DNA of 64,000 nt from positions 62,001-126,000 of the IMG/VR virus record IMGVR_UViG_3300035698_010479, one strand, 5' to 3'. A program made the position numbers and the translations under genes. This stretch comes from a virus. This document shows positions 14,760 to 22,536 of the stretch, piece after piece (position 1 is the first letter of the stretch; the number at the start of each line of letters is the position of its first letter). The notes under the pieces were generated by a model that saw only the letters and a list, made by a program, of their open reading frames with translations, was not told the origin of the DNA and did no database searches.

Positions 14760-16695
14760 TAGCTACTTCCTTTAAAGCACCTTTCTGGTCGCTTTCTAGA
14801 TATGTAGGTGCCTTACTTGGTTTTTTGGAGAACTTGAATGTAACACCATTTTTTGCTGTACTTACTGTAACTATGGTATTAATATCTGTAGTACCCTTTA
14901 GTAGTTGTACTGCTAAAGGGGTAGATATATATCGTTCAATAGCTCTCTTTAAAGGTCTAGCACCATACTCTTTAGTAATACCTTTTTCGTATATAAAGTT
15001 ACATACTTTTTTATCAAAAAATATCTCTATATCTTTATATTTAGTTTTATTACTTTGTAAGTTAGTATTTAGTTTAAACAATTCGATATCAATGATTCTG
15101 AAATAGTCTTCTTTTGATAAGTCATTAAAGTAAATTATTTCATCTAATCTATTTAAAAATTCAGGTTTAAATTTCTTTTTTAGTGCTTGTTCCAAAGCTT
15201 GCTCTTTTTTAGCTTCTGTTACTACATTGACATCTCCAAAGCCAATAGTTTTTGATATACTAGCAATATTTTCTACACCTACATTAGATGTCATAATAAT
15301 TACTGTATCCTTAAAAGAAACTTTTGTACCTTTGTTATCTGTTAGTCTACCTTCTTCAAGCACCTGTAAAAGTAGTTGATATATTTTACTTGATGCTTTT
15401 TCTATTTCATCAAAAACTACCACACTAAATGGATTTTCAATTATAGCATTTGTTAAAAGGCCACCATTTTCGTATCCCTGATAACCATTTGGAGATCCTA
15501 TAAGTTTAGAATATTCATGATCTGCTGAATATTCAGAACAATCTATAGTTATCAAGTTATCACGGTCTTTTATCAATTCATTTGCAAGTATTTTTCCTGT
15601 TAAACTCTTCCCACAACCAGTAGATCCGGCAAACAAGAAAGAGCCGATAGGTTTAACTGGATCTTTAAGCCCTACACTAGCACGTTGTATAGCGTCAGTT
15701 AAACTAGCTACAACTTTATCTTGCCCTATAAGGGAGACTTTCATATTTGTAGCTAAATTTAAAAGGTCCTCTTCTGGAACGTCTGCAAAGACTTTCTTTT
15801 TCTTGTCCACTTTATTAGCAAACTGGTCCATAGCAGTAGCACCAGAAGACATAGTTTTCTTACCACTACCGCAATCAGTACAATCAGAAGGTTTTTTATC
15901 TTTGTTAGCTAGCTCCTGAGCATTCTCATAAGTCAGAAAAGGATTACAAGCTTGGCATATATCATATAGTTCTTTCATCAATAGTGGTGGTGATACTCTA
16001 GCTGGTACACCCATATTTTCTAGAACCTGAAACAAAGCTTCAAAGTCTTCGATACATAAAGTAACAACAAAAGTATTAAAGCTAACGCTACTATGAAAAA
16101 ATCTACCATTTATTAATTTACTTAAATCTTGCTCATTAAATACCTTCACAGATACATACCTGCCTATACGTTTCCACCATTTGTCTTTTGTGTTATATAT
16201 AGAATTGGTTGAAGTTTTATCCACAGGATTTCCTTGTTCATCAACAAAGCCATCCGCCAACTCCTTATTATCTGGTATAGTCACATCCGGTATATAGTCC
16301 CAAAGAGGGTTCTCTTCTAACGCTACCACTTCCTCCATATTAGTATCAGTAGTTTTTACTTTCAAAATATGATTTTTATTTATAACAATACTGGAATAAG
16401 CTAAATTTTTATTTTTAGAAAAAATTGCATCCAAGAAATTTGAACGTAATTTAAAAAAATCTAAATTTTTAGATAGTGTTTCGTCGCTTATTTTATGAAG
16501 AATTTGATTAATATTTGCTACACAAGTAGCAATTAAGTAATCATCATATAAGATCTTAGCAACAAGACCATCATCCTTAGCAAAAAAAGTTAGTTTATCT
16601 TCTATATCCTCTGATTTAATTTCTAAAATCAACAGGTTAAAATCTATTAATTCACAATAAACTTCGTGTACTTCGTAGTTAACGTTTTCAGTCAT
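14752..16695 (-). CDS. Clp/HSP100-type AAA+ ATPase with a novel N-terminal domain
   Basis: 647 aa. One AAA+ module: Walker A GSTGCGKS (residues 357-364), Walker B VVVFDE (to 430), sensor TSNVG, arginine-finger-like FLNRLDEI, and a ClpB D2-small-like end with KEYGARPLKRAIERYI. Typical ClpA/ClpB have two modules; here the first is replaced by about 300 residues without recognisable homology plus a CxxC...CxxC pair (Cys247/250 and 272/275), probably zinc. It would unfold proteins for refolding or for the HslV-like peptidase. Confidence 0.85.
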   Translation of the reverse strand: MTENVNYEVHEVYCELIDFNLLILEIKSEDIEDKLTFFAKDDGLVAKILYDDYLIATCVANINQILHKISDETLSKNLDFFKLRSNFLDAIFSKNKNLAYSSIVINKNHILKVKTTDTNMEEVVALEENPLWDYIPDVTIPDNKELADGFVDEQGNPVDKTSTNSIYNTKDKWWKRIGRYVSVKVFNEQDLSKLINGRFFHSSVSFNTFVVTLCIEDFEALFQVLENMGVPARVSPPLLMKELYDICQACNPFLTYENAQELANKDKKPSDCTDCGSGKKTMSSGATAMDQFANKVDKKKKVFADVPEEDLLNLATNMKVSLIGQDKVVASLTDAIQRASVGLKDPVKPIGSFLFAGSTGCGKSLTGKILANELIKDRDNLITIDCSEYSADHEYSKLIGSPNGYQGYENGGLLTNAIIENPFSVVVFDEIEKASSKIYQLLLQVLEEGRLTDNKGTKVSFKDTVIIMTSNVGVENIASISKTIGFGDVNVVTEAKKEQALEQALKKKFKPEFLNRLDEIIYFNDLSKEDYFRIIDIELFKLNTNLQSNKTKYKDIEIFFDKKVCNFIYEKGITKEYGARPLKRAIERYISTPLAVQLLKGTTDINTIVTVSTAKNGVTFKFSKKPSKAPTYLESDQKGALKEVANV

Positions 16696-16709
16696 TAATA
16701 ATTCCTCAT

Positions 16710-17591
16710 TTATTTAGAATTTAAGAATGTTACCATATCAAGCGCATCAGAATACAGCATTGTATCTAAAGATGATGGCACATTACTAGCTCTTGTAGCA
16801 TAGAATTCTTCAGCAACCTCTTCAAAAGTAACGCCTTTGGCAGATAACCTTGTATTAATAGCTACTTTTTGTACCATAGTTAATGCATGTTCTTCACCTT
16901 TTTCTGAGATAGGTGTAGCCATATTAGAAGAAGTAGTTGTACCTGGAATATTACTCATCTTTGGTAAAACACTCGGCCCTTTAGTAGTATTAGTATTACT
17001 CATAGAGGGTAGTGCCTTCGCAACCTCCTCTATAACTTCTTTTGTGGCTGCCGTACTTTGTTTAGGTGGCATTGAAGAAGGTATGGAAGACGGTGGTGCT
17101 GATGAAAAAGTAGGTGGTACATCAGCGGAAGTACTATGTTCTACTGGAAAAGGTGTACCTGTTGTAAAATTAGGTGTGCTAAGTTTAGGCATTGCTGGTG
17201 TGAAAGACTGTCCTGCACTACCTTCAGATTCTTCGTCCTCTTCTTCTAAAAATAAGCCTACACCCCAGTTACGTGCTGCACTCTTAATAGCTCTAGACGT
17301 AGCTGATTTATACACATTCCCTAAATCAACGTTTCTAAATTTTTTAGCTGAGCCAAAACCATCTTGCTTGGCAAGGGTGTTACCCAAGTTATCATAAACT
17401 CTAAGTGAAACAAGTACTAATACCTCTTCATCAATAACTTTATGATCTAGAATTTCTAAACCCCAATTACAATTAAATGCTTTGTTTAATCGGTCAAGCA
17501 CGTATTTAGTCTTAACATATTTAAAGCCTTGTCCTGGTTTTTGGTCAACTTTTAAATCTTCGTATAATTTATCAATAATTTGCTGTTCCAT
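16710..17591 (-). CDS. Rad52/DdrA-family single-strand annealing protein
   Basis: 293 aa. The N-terminal about 130 residues match the Rad52/22 annealing domain: GFKYVKTKYVLDRLNKAF, NWGLEILDH, then FGSAKKF and SATSRAIKSAARNWGVG. A Pro/Ser/Thr-rich linker (about 140-215) leads to a small helical tail. These proteins anneal complementary ssDNA in phage recombination. It has its own consensus promoter at 17627-17655. Confidence 0.85.
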   Translation of the reverse strand: MEQQIIDKLYEDLKVDQKPGQGFKYVKTKYVLDRLNKAFNCNWGLEILDHKVIDEEVLVLVSLRVYDNLGNTLAKQDGFGSAKKFRNVDLGNVYKSATSRAIKSAARNWGVGLFLEEEDEESEGSAGQSFTPAMPKLSTPNFTTGTPFPVEHSTSADVPPTFSSAPPSSIPSSMPPKQSTAATKEVIEEVAKALPSMSNTNTTKGPSVLPKMSNIPGTTTSSNMATPISEKGEEHALTMVQKVAINTRLSAKGVTFEEVAEEFYATRASNVPSSLDTMLYSDALDMVTFLNSK

Positions 17592-17626
17592 AATAACTCC
17601 TTTAGTTTAAATTTCAATTATGGTTA

Positions 17627-17655
17627 ATTATAACTCATTGTTCGTGATTTGTCAA
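17627..17655 (-). promoter_or_regulatory. Consensus sigma70 promoter
   Basis: Minus strand TTGACA (17650-17655), 17-base spacer, TATAAT (17627-17632), 36 bases before the annealing-protein ATG. The -35 box overlaps the stop codon of the 53-aa gene upstream. Confidence 0.85.
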
Positions 17656-17813
17656 TTATTAACCAAGTCTCTTGGATATTTATCTTTTCTACAATAGATA
17701 GTCTTGTCTTTCACTATCTTTGTTTGTGTATTATAATCTATAAATTGCTCTCTTGCAAGTCTTTTTATTAATTTTTTTCTTCGTCTGTCTCTAGACTTAT
17801 CTGATTCATACAC
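17652..17813 (-). CDS. Small basic protein with GTG start
   Basis: 53 aa, GTG start with GGAGG 7 bases upstream. The sequence is strongly basic (KSRDRRRKKLIKRLAREQ) with one Cys, so nucleic-acid or ribosome binding is likely. Stop TGA. No family recognised. A TATAAT with an extended TG sits just upstream at 17826-17831 and could give a very short leader. Confidence 0.6.
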   Translation of the reverse strand: MYESDKSRDRRRKKLIKRLAREQFIDYNTQTKIVKDKTIYCRKDKYPRDLVNN

Positions 17814-17854
17814 AACGTGTCCTCCATTATACCATAAATTAAAAAACTATACTA

Positions 17855-18055
17855 CTAAAAACTAGCAGTATAGTTCTCTTCAGAGGAGTGTTGTATAAAA
17901 TCATCCTCGTCAATTAACTTGTAACTCACTACTTTATCACCGTTTTCATCAAAAAAGTCTAAGAATAAGAAAGCGGATTCGAAGGCATCTTCTGCCGAAA
18001 AATATATTGCTTCTGGTGCATCTTCTGACGATGCAACAAAATAAACAGCGTCCAT
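17855..18055 (-). CDS. Small acidic protein, unknown
   Basis: 66 aa, SD AGGAG. Highly acidic (about a quarter Asp/Glu), with repeated Ala-Glu-Asp-Ala pieces (YFSAEDAFESAF). Such acidic phage proteins can mimic DNA or bind basic host factors, but nothing here proves it. Confidence 0.6.
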   Translation of the reverse strand: MDAVYFVASSEDAPEAIYFSAEDAFESAFLFLDFFDENGDKVVSYKLIDEDDFIQHSSEENYTASF

Positions 18056-18128
18056 AATATCTCCTGTATAAGAATGTTTAAACTATACTACTCCATACTT
18101 TATACAAGTAACATAATTACAAAAGATA

Positions 18129-18692
18129 TTATTTATCTTCCCTCAACCAATAAGTCAAACCATTTGCTAAACTAAAAAAATCTGGAAAGAAGTTAACCCC
18201 ATCTACGTGCTCATTATAGTCATATCTTATAGAGAAAACAGTTACTTCTTTCTCCAAGGCCCTTTTCTGACTAGCGGGAGAGTCATCAATAAAAACACTA
18301 GCGTCATCCAATAAAAAATGTTTATCAAATCCTATATATAGATTGTTATAGGGTATATTTCTAATATCTAACCAGCGCTCAGTAGGCCCAAATGTTTCTG
18401 GGTCTCTATGTGAAGCGATAGTGACATGGTAACCACTCCTCATTAATGTCTTAGTCAATGCACCTGCATTTTGAAAACTACTGAATTCATGTTGACGCAT
18501 ATGTACTTCTTTTACAGTAGCTGCCATTTGATCTTCACTCATAAAGCCCTCATAAAAATGCCACTTAGCTTTATACTTATCTGTACTATTCCCAGGTAAT
18601 GGGCAATTAGGGTAATCCCTTTTTATAACTTCGCCCCAAATGTTGGCCATATTCCATAATATACCATCAATATCTACTACTGCTTTTTTCAT
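18129..18692 (-). CDS. HAD-superfamily phosphatase, 5'(3')-deoxyribonucleotidase-like
   Basis: 187 aa. Motif I VDIDGILWN (Asp7 and Asp9), motif II Ser in TIASHRD, late motif FIDDSPASQKR with two Asp. The size and cap resemble NT5C-type nucleotidases, which dephosphorylate dNMPs or nucleotide by-products. SD AAGGAG. Confidence 0.75.
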   Translation of the reverse strand: MKKAVVDIDGILWNMANIWGEVIKRDYPNCPLPGNSTDKYKAKWHFYEGFMSEDQMAATVKEVHMRQHEFSSFQNAGALTKTLMRSGYHVTIASHRDPETFGPTERWLDIRNIPYNNLYIGFDKHFLLDDASVFIDDSPASQKRALEKEVTVFSIRYDYNEHVDGVNFFPDFFSLANGLTYWLREDK

Positions 18693-18711
18693 TTAATTCT
18701 CCTTTATAATG

Positions 18712-18798
18712 CGGATAGGGAGGGATTTGAACCCTCGGTAGCTTTTAAACTACACCTGTTTAGCAGACAAGCACCATAGGCCACTCGGTCACCTATCC
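18712..18798 (-). tRNA. tRNA-Ser (GCU)
   Basis: 87 bases. Acceptor stem GGATAGG/CCTATCC, anticodon loop CTGCTAA with anticodon GCU reading AGC/AGU, long variable arm typical of Ser, T arm with GTTCAAATC. Discriminator G; CCA is not encoded. It stands between the HAD gene and an HNH gene. Confidence 0.93.
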
Positions 18799-18809
18799 AT
18801 TAACTAAAG

Positions 18810-19100
18810 TTAATATTTAATTTTATGTAATTTTTTATGACAAGCACTACATACAGTGATCAAATTTTTAATAGGCTCGTTCCATGGGTACTTCTTTGTA
18901 TACTTTAAATGGTGGAGATGCAATGTAGTTTCTGTATCACCACATTTCATGCACTTCCAACCGTCTCTTTCAAACATTTTCAAACGCTTCTTTTGCCATT
19001 TTGGATGTTGGAGGGCTGCAGCATACTGCTCTTTTGAAAGCTTTTTATATGGCTTATTTATCTTTTTAGTTATTTTTTTACTAATAATTTTATTCTTCAT
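18810..19100 (-). CDS. HNH endonuclease
   Basis: 96 aa. Lys-rich N-terminus, then CMKCG, LHLHHLKY and CSACHKKLH, the HNH nuclease core with a structural zinc site. It may be a homing endonuclease (it lies 12 bases from the tRNA-Ser gene, a usual location) or a phage packaging/recombination nuclease. It overlaps the previous gene by 4 bases, implying coupled translation. Confidence 0.85.
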   Translation of the reverse strand: MKNKIISKKITKKINKPYKKLSKEQYAAALQHPKWQKKRLKMFERDGWKCMKCGDTETTLHLHHLKYTKKYPWNEPIKNLITVCSACHKKLHKIKY

Positions 19101-19411
19101 ACGACTTCTAGCTCATTAGTATAAATTTCAAAAAAGCATCTATTACTATTAGTCAAATGTAGCATAGTAAAATCTCTACCTTTGAAAATCCAAGGCTCCT
19201 TTAGAGTACTTTGAAAAGCATTAGTCTTATTTGGATATGTATTATTAATAATATCTTCTAAACAAGTAGAAGTGTAAACTGTGGTTCCTTTTATACACCA
19301 AAAATATGTTTCAGCAATATAAATACAACCTACCGTATTAAACATAGTGTCACAGTTGAAATATTTAAATAGTTTATCTCTGGCTCCAATATAATCATCA
19401 AATAGATCCAT
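19097..19411 (-). CDS. Unknown protein
   Basis: 104 aa, GAGG upstream of ATG. Aromatic- and Cys-containing globular sequence with no recognised motif, no signal peptide and no membrane helix. It overlaps the HNH gene by 4 bases. Confidence 0.6.
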   Translation of the reverse strand: MDLFDDYIGARDKLFKYFNCDTMFNTVGCIYIAETYFWCIKGTTVYTSTCLEDIINNTYPNKTNAFQSTLKEPWIFKGRDFTMLHLTNSNRCFFEIYTNELEVV

Positions 19412-19422
19412 AAATTACCTCA

Positions 19423-19812
19423 TTATAATAATTTTAAATGTCCAGTAATGGTGTCTATAACCTCAGATTCTGCTGGACCGATAGCTAAACATGTGCGTGT
19501 AGGAATACCGTTAAACTCTGTTTTTCCAGAGTCTGTTATAAGCGAACAAATAAGATTAGCACTCTTTGCCTTATAATGTATAGTTAATAATTCTTCTTCA
19601 GAGTCCACACTTACACATACCTTAGTAAAGGAATTTTCTAACCAACTCAAGGTTTCGTCAGAAAACCAAGGAGGTACATCAGCTGTAACACATGTGGTAT
19701 AATCTAATTCTTTTAAAATATTAGCTAGGCTGGCATGGCAGCCTTGTGCCACCATTTTTCCTTTACGCATGTTTAAATCTTTACGCATGACTATAACTTG
19801 CTTGGTATTCAT
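19423..19812 (-). CDS. Peptidyl-tRNA hydrolase 2 family protein
   Basis: 129 aa, full length for archaeal/eukaryotic Pth2. KQVIVMRKDLNMRKGKMVAQ is the diagnostic N-terminal strand and helix with catalytic Lys; later KTEFNGIPTRTCLAIGP matches the Pth2 C-terminal core. The enzyme frees peptides from peptidyl-tRNA. A second, more diverged copy is at 20608. Overlaps the next gene upstream by 4 bases. Confidence 0.85.
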   Translation of the reverse strand: MNTKQVIVMRKDLNMRKGKMVAQGCHASLANILKELDYTTCVTADVPPWFSDETLSWLENSFTKVCVSVDSEEELLTIHYKAKSANLICSLITDSGKTEFNGIPTRTCLAIGPAESEVIDTITGHLKLL

Positions 19813-20033
19813 TCAAATATCTCCATGGATATACTTACTCCTGAAATAATACTTTCTGCATACCTGTGCCCTAAAGTACCTACAGACTGCATCTCTATGT
19901 TTATACTTTGATCAGCATGGGTAATACCAGTATCTAGCTTAAACTGTTCAAATATATTAGATACTACTATAAGTATATCATGCTCCGCCTGTTTTTTAAG
20001 ATTATTAAGCTGTTTAATATTTAATTCACACAT
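19809..20033 (-). CDS. Unknown small protein
   Basis: 74 aa, helical N-terminal half and Ser/Ile-rich C-terminal half. It overlaps the Pth2 gene by 4 bases. GAGG 9 bases before ATG. Function unknown. Confidence 0.6.
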   Translation of the reverse strand: MCELNIKQLNNLKKQAEHDILIVVSNIFEQFKLDTGITHADQSINIEMQSVGTLGHRYAESIISGVSISMEIFE

Positions 20034-20043
20034 AACATAAACC

Positions 20044-20220
20044 TCATCTATGGTAAGTAACGTCCGTAAGCTTATCTTTTATCTTCTTGATGGTTGCTTT
20101 CTTAATAACAAACCCATGTCCTGAGCACCTATCACAGCTAAAAAGTCTATCATCCATATTGATTTCACCTGTACCGTTACACATATAACATATTGTAAAA
20201 CTTTCTTTTATTTTTAACAT
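20044..20220 (-). CDS. DnaJ-type zinc finger microprotein
   Basis: 58 aa from the ATG at 20220 with AGGAG upstream; a longer in-frame extension would run through the tRNA gene and is rejected. It has CYMCNGTGEI and CDRCSGHGFV, two CxxCxGxG repeats forming one zinc site, and a basic tail. It resembles the zinc finger of the gene at 7942-8214. Function unknown. Confidence 0.65.
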   Translation of the reverse strand: MLKIKESFTICYMCNGTGEINMDDRLFSCDRCSGHGFVIKKATIKKIKDKLTDVTYHR

Positions 20221-20246
20221 TATTATACTCCTTATATTAATATGTT

Positions 20247-20321
20247 TGTTCCTAGTGAGAATCGAACTCACAACGAAACGCAGGTTTAGAATCTGCCGCT
20301 CTACCACTGAGCTATAGGAAC
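20247..20321 (-). tRNA. tRNA with CUA anticodon (candidate amber suppressor)
   Basis: 75 bases. Acceptor GTTCCTA/TAGGAAC, discriminator A, D arm GCTC...GAGC, T arm GTGAG TTCGATT CTCAC. The 5+7+5 anticodon arm is GCAGA TTCTAAA CCTGC, giving anticodon CUA, which reads UAG. Oddities: an A-C mismatch at the loop-closing pair (31-39) and an 8-base variable loop. If the loop were shifted by one base the anticodon would be UCU (Arg), but then the stem does not pair. Charging amino acid cannot be told from the sequence. Confidence 0.75.
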
Positions 20322-20323
20322 AT

Positions 20324-20355
20324 ATGAGGCTTATATTGTTAGGTATAAGCCTCAT
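20324..20355 (-). terminator. 12-base hairpin between a gene and the CUA tRNA
   Basis: ATGAGGCTTATA, 8-base loop, and perfect complement, directly after the stop of the 77-aa gene and 3 bases before the tRNA 5' end. There is no U tract in the minus direction, so it may be an RNA processing or stability hairpin rather than a terminator. Confidence 0.45.
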
Positions 20356-20359
20356 GTTT

Positions 20360-20593
20360 TTAAACCTCCAATTCCTCACCCATAATAAGTGTAACAACAT
20401 AACGCTGTTTCTTCATAAAATCAACATAACTTAGTGCTTCATTTAATAATGTGAACTCCTTAAAATCTTTACCAGAACTATCATTACAGTATGAGTCAAC
20501 GCTATATACATAATAACAATGGTGTACTTCGTCACCCCAGCCCTGAACTATCTTGTTAAGTTCTCTAATCTTATCCTTTTTATTTTCATCCAT
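20360..20593 (-). CDS. Unknown small protein
   Basis: 77 aa from ATG 20593 (a TTG 12 bases earlier has no room for an SD). Begins MDENKKDKIRELNKIVQGWG, with a helical-charged start and a YYVYSVD strand; no motif recognised. Confidence 0.55.
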   Translation of the reverse strand: MDENKKDKIRELNKIVQGWGDEVHHCYYVYSVDSYCNDSSGKDFKEFTLLNEALSYVDFMKKQRYVVTLIMGEELEV

Positions 20594-20607
20594 AATTATA
20601 ATCAACC

Positions 20608-20904
20608 TTAAAGTAGACGCATACTCTCGAAGAATTCATTACCACCCAAACTTGCTATAGCAGTAAGTTGATTTCCTATATCAGGTTCTTTAAAACTTAC
20701 ATGTGGTATATTACTCCAGTTTAGATCATTTGTCAAGCGCTTTAATTCACCCTCATTATTTACTTTGAGATAGACCAACGTACCGTTATCCCAGTTTGTA
20801 AGTCTGTTATTTAATAAGTATTCAGCCAAAGCATGACCAGCTTGAACGGCTTGCTGAGACTTAGATAGATCTTTACGTGTTATTACATATAGTTTATGCT
20901 GCAT
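20608..20904 (-). CDS. Diverged Pth2-like protein
   Basis: 98 aa. KLYVITRKDLSKSQQAVQAGHALAEYL parallels the Pth2 N-terminus (VIVMRKDLNMRKGKMVAQ), and EPDIGNQLTAIAS parallels the C-terminal core strand. It lacks the family's usual Lys before the AQ/AG helix (Ser-Gln-Gln instead), so hydrolase activity is doubtful. Many phages carry such short Pth2-like proteins. Overlaps the next gene by 11 bases. Confidence 0.7.
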   Translation of the reverse strand: MQHKLYVITRKDLSKSQQAVQAGHALAEYLLNNRLTNWDNGTLVYLKVNNEGELKRLTNDLNWSNIPHVSFKEPDIGNQLTAIASLGGNEFFESMRLL

Positions 20905-21217
20905 TTGTCACAAGCCCCTTCCCCTTCTTAAGGTTTTCCCAATAACGCTCAATTGGTCTCATTATTGTGTCAACATAATATGAATTAGGTCTATTGTCTA
21001 TAGCGCAGTTCCGTTCTATCTCCTCCATAGACCTGCCACGTATAAGACAGTAAGCTATATGATGATGTCTATATTCATAACGTAAATCATCAAGTCCAGC
21101 GACAACACCGTAAGGAGAGCCCTTACGTTTAGATTTCTTATGTCTAATATCAACTGCTGCTTCTTTTAGTGCTACTTTCAAATCCTTTAAAGTTTCAATC
21201 TTAGTATTTATTTTCAT
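20894..21217 (-). CDS. Conserved phage-type protein, unknown
   Basis: 107 aa, basic first half (RHKKSKRKGSPYGV) then YEYRHHHIAYCLIRGRSMEEIE. The last motif (HHHIAYCLIRG-x-S-x-x-x-IE) recurs in phage proteins I cannot assign. GGAG before ATG; the first gene after a 146-base gap. Confidence 0.65.
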   Translation of the reverse strand: MKINTKIETLKDLKVALKEAAVDIRHKKSKRKGSPYGVVAGLDDLRYEYRHHHIAYCLIRGRSMEEIERNCAIDNRPNSYYVDTIMRPIERYWENLKKGKGLVTNAA

Positions 21218-21247
21218 AATCTTAATCTCCGTATTTAATTTATTAGT

Positions 21248-21275
21248 ATAATAATAATAATAATAGTAGTAGTAA
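21248..21275. repeat. TAA/TAG trinucleotide run
   Basis: Simple repeat (ATA)n passing into (GTA)n in the 146-base gene gap 21218-21363. The minus strand holds a TATAAT-like box nearby but no convincing -35. I see nothing else in the gap. Confidence 0.6.
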
Positions 21276-21363
21276 TTATATAGTACTAATAAATTTACGG
21301 TGACCTTGCTACCTAGACAAATCCTGATTTATACATAGGCTACCCTCCACTAGTTAATTGTTA

Positions 21364-21666
21364 TTACTTATTATGCCACTTATTCCACATAAATAACCAT
21401 TTATCACATTTATTTTGAGCTATGGCTCTTATATCGTCTTCGGTAGCTTCTGGATAATTTACCCTAATCATGTCTAAAGCACAAATTATAACGTCCACAG
21501 CTTCTCCTATAATACCATCCTTTCCTGGTAACTTACCACAATGTCCTGTCTGTATATTTACTTCTTCTGCTAATTCTCCTACCTCTGACATTAATGAAGC
21601 CATTATATTATGTGACGTTCTTCCTGGTGTAACTGTGTCCGAAACTTTAAAAACTGTTTTAAGCAT
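21364..21666 (-). CDS. MazG-like nucleotide pyrophosphohydrolase
   Basis: 100 aa. SLMSEVGELAEEV supplies the ExxE part and GEAVDVIICALDMI the second ExxD part of the all-alpha NTP pyrophosphatase metal site. Phage MazG proteins hydrolyse non-canonical NTPs or alarmones. GGAAG before ATG. It overlaps the upstream gene by 64 bases, unusually long for this genome. Confidence 0.8.
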   Translation of the reverse strand: MLKTVFKVSDTVTPGRTSHNIMASLMSEVGELAEEVNIQTGHCGKLPGKDGIIGEAVDVIICALDMIRVNYPEATEDDIRAIAQNKCDKWLFMWNKWHNK

Positions 21667-21863
21667 AATCTTCCGCCGTATTTAAAATCATAACTAGTAA
21701 TATCTTCTTCTGTGAGATACCTTTTAATACGTTCCCCACAAACTATACAATGCAAATCAAAACCGGAGGTATCATTTAAAGGTACCTCCCTATATAGCCC
21801 ACCACAATTATTTAGACAAACTGCATCTGTCATATCTTTTATATTATTAAACGGCTTAATCAT
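21603..21863 (-). CDS. Cys-rich small protein, unknown
   Basis: 86 aa. CLNNC and CIVC pairs suggest a zinc site. GGGGGAA lies upstream of ATG. The 64-base overlap with mazG raises the possibility that one of the two starts is misplaced, but both have an SD. Confidence 0.55.
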   Translation of the reverse strand: MIKPFNNIKDMTDAVCLNNCGGLYREVPLNDTSGFDLHCIVCGERIKRYLTEEDITSYDFKYGGRLCLKQFLKFRTQLHQEERHII

Positions 21864-21923
21864 TTAACACTTTCCCCCGCCTTTTCCTTTACCACCCTTC
21901 TTATCTTTATCTGTTTTAGCCAA
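21864..21923 (-). CDS. 19-residue Lys/Gly peptide ending in Cys
   Basis: TTG start with a strong SD (AAAGGAG, spacing 6) and a TAA. The product begins MAKTDKDKK, becomes almost pure Gly/Lys (GGKGKGGG) and ends KC. It lies directly downstream of a methyltransferase, a radical SAM gene and a glycosyltransferase. Its size makes it uncertain, but the SD and tidy packing favour translation. Confidence 0.5.
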   Translation of the reverse strand: MAKTDKDKKGGKGKGGGKC

Positions 21924-21941
21924 AACGTTCTCCTTTAATTA

Positions 21942-22526
21942 TTAATATTTTATAAGTACTACCGCCAGTACACCAGAGGAATCATATATATGATCCTTAT
22001 TTAAAACTGTTTGTAAAGTATAACCATATTTTTCAAATAAGTCAAGCCACCATTGCTTAGAATGTATTTGAATATGTGTTTTATCATTTTTACTTACGTC
22101 CAGTACAAAGTCTTCACCTTCTACGGCTGCTACCGGTATACGTACTATAAGCTGTGTTGCGTTTACTATATCACCAATAATAGTGTGTAGTGAAAAGGTA
22201 GGTATATGTTCGAGTACATCTAAAAATAGTAGTATATCAAATGGCCCAGAAACTAAATCTGGGTTATAATGATGTAATATACCTCCTAGATTATACTGGT
22301 CAATACCAAATTCTACAGCCCAATAACTTATATCAGTACCTTCACATAGTACATTACGGTTATTTAGTTCATATATTAAACCACCTGTAGCTGCCCCATA
22401 GTCCAGTACGCTTTTGTTCTTTAAGTAAGGAAGTAAATCATCTGCCAATCCTGAAAATTTCTTCTCTCTATAATCTTCATAATTACTTATGGTACTTCTC
22501 ACATAATAATTTTTGTCAAATAGCAT
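21942..22526 (-). CDS. Class I SAM-dependent methyltransferase
   Basis: 194 aa from ATG 22526 (AAAGGT upstream; a GTG at 22559 is in frame). Motif I is VLDYGAATGGLI, followed by CEGTDIS and the LFLDVLEHIP segment of the Methyltransf_23/11 families. It overlaps no gene by much and follows the radical SAM gene, suggesting action on the same small molecule, glycan or peptide. Confidence 0.8.
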   Translation of the reverse strand: MLFDKNYYVRSTISNYEDYREKKFSGLADDLLPYLKNKSVLDYGAATGGLIYELNNRNVLCEGTDISYWAVEFGIDQYNLGGILHHYNPDLVSGPFDILLFLDVLEHIPTFSLHTIIGDIVNATQLIVRIPVAAVEGEDFVLDVSKNDKTHIQIHSKQWWLDLFEKYGYTLQTVLNKDHIYDSSGVLAVVLIKY

Positions 22527-22536
22527 ACTATGACCT

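Noticed and set aside
16837-17397. 186-aa plus-strand ORF opposite the annealing-protein gene
   Set aside because: It is antisense to a well-supported Rad52-family gene, and its low-complexity sequence (Val/Ser-rich) is the mirror of the Pro/Thr-rich linker. No SD.
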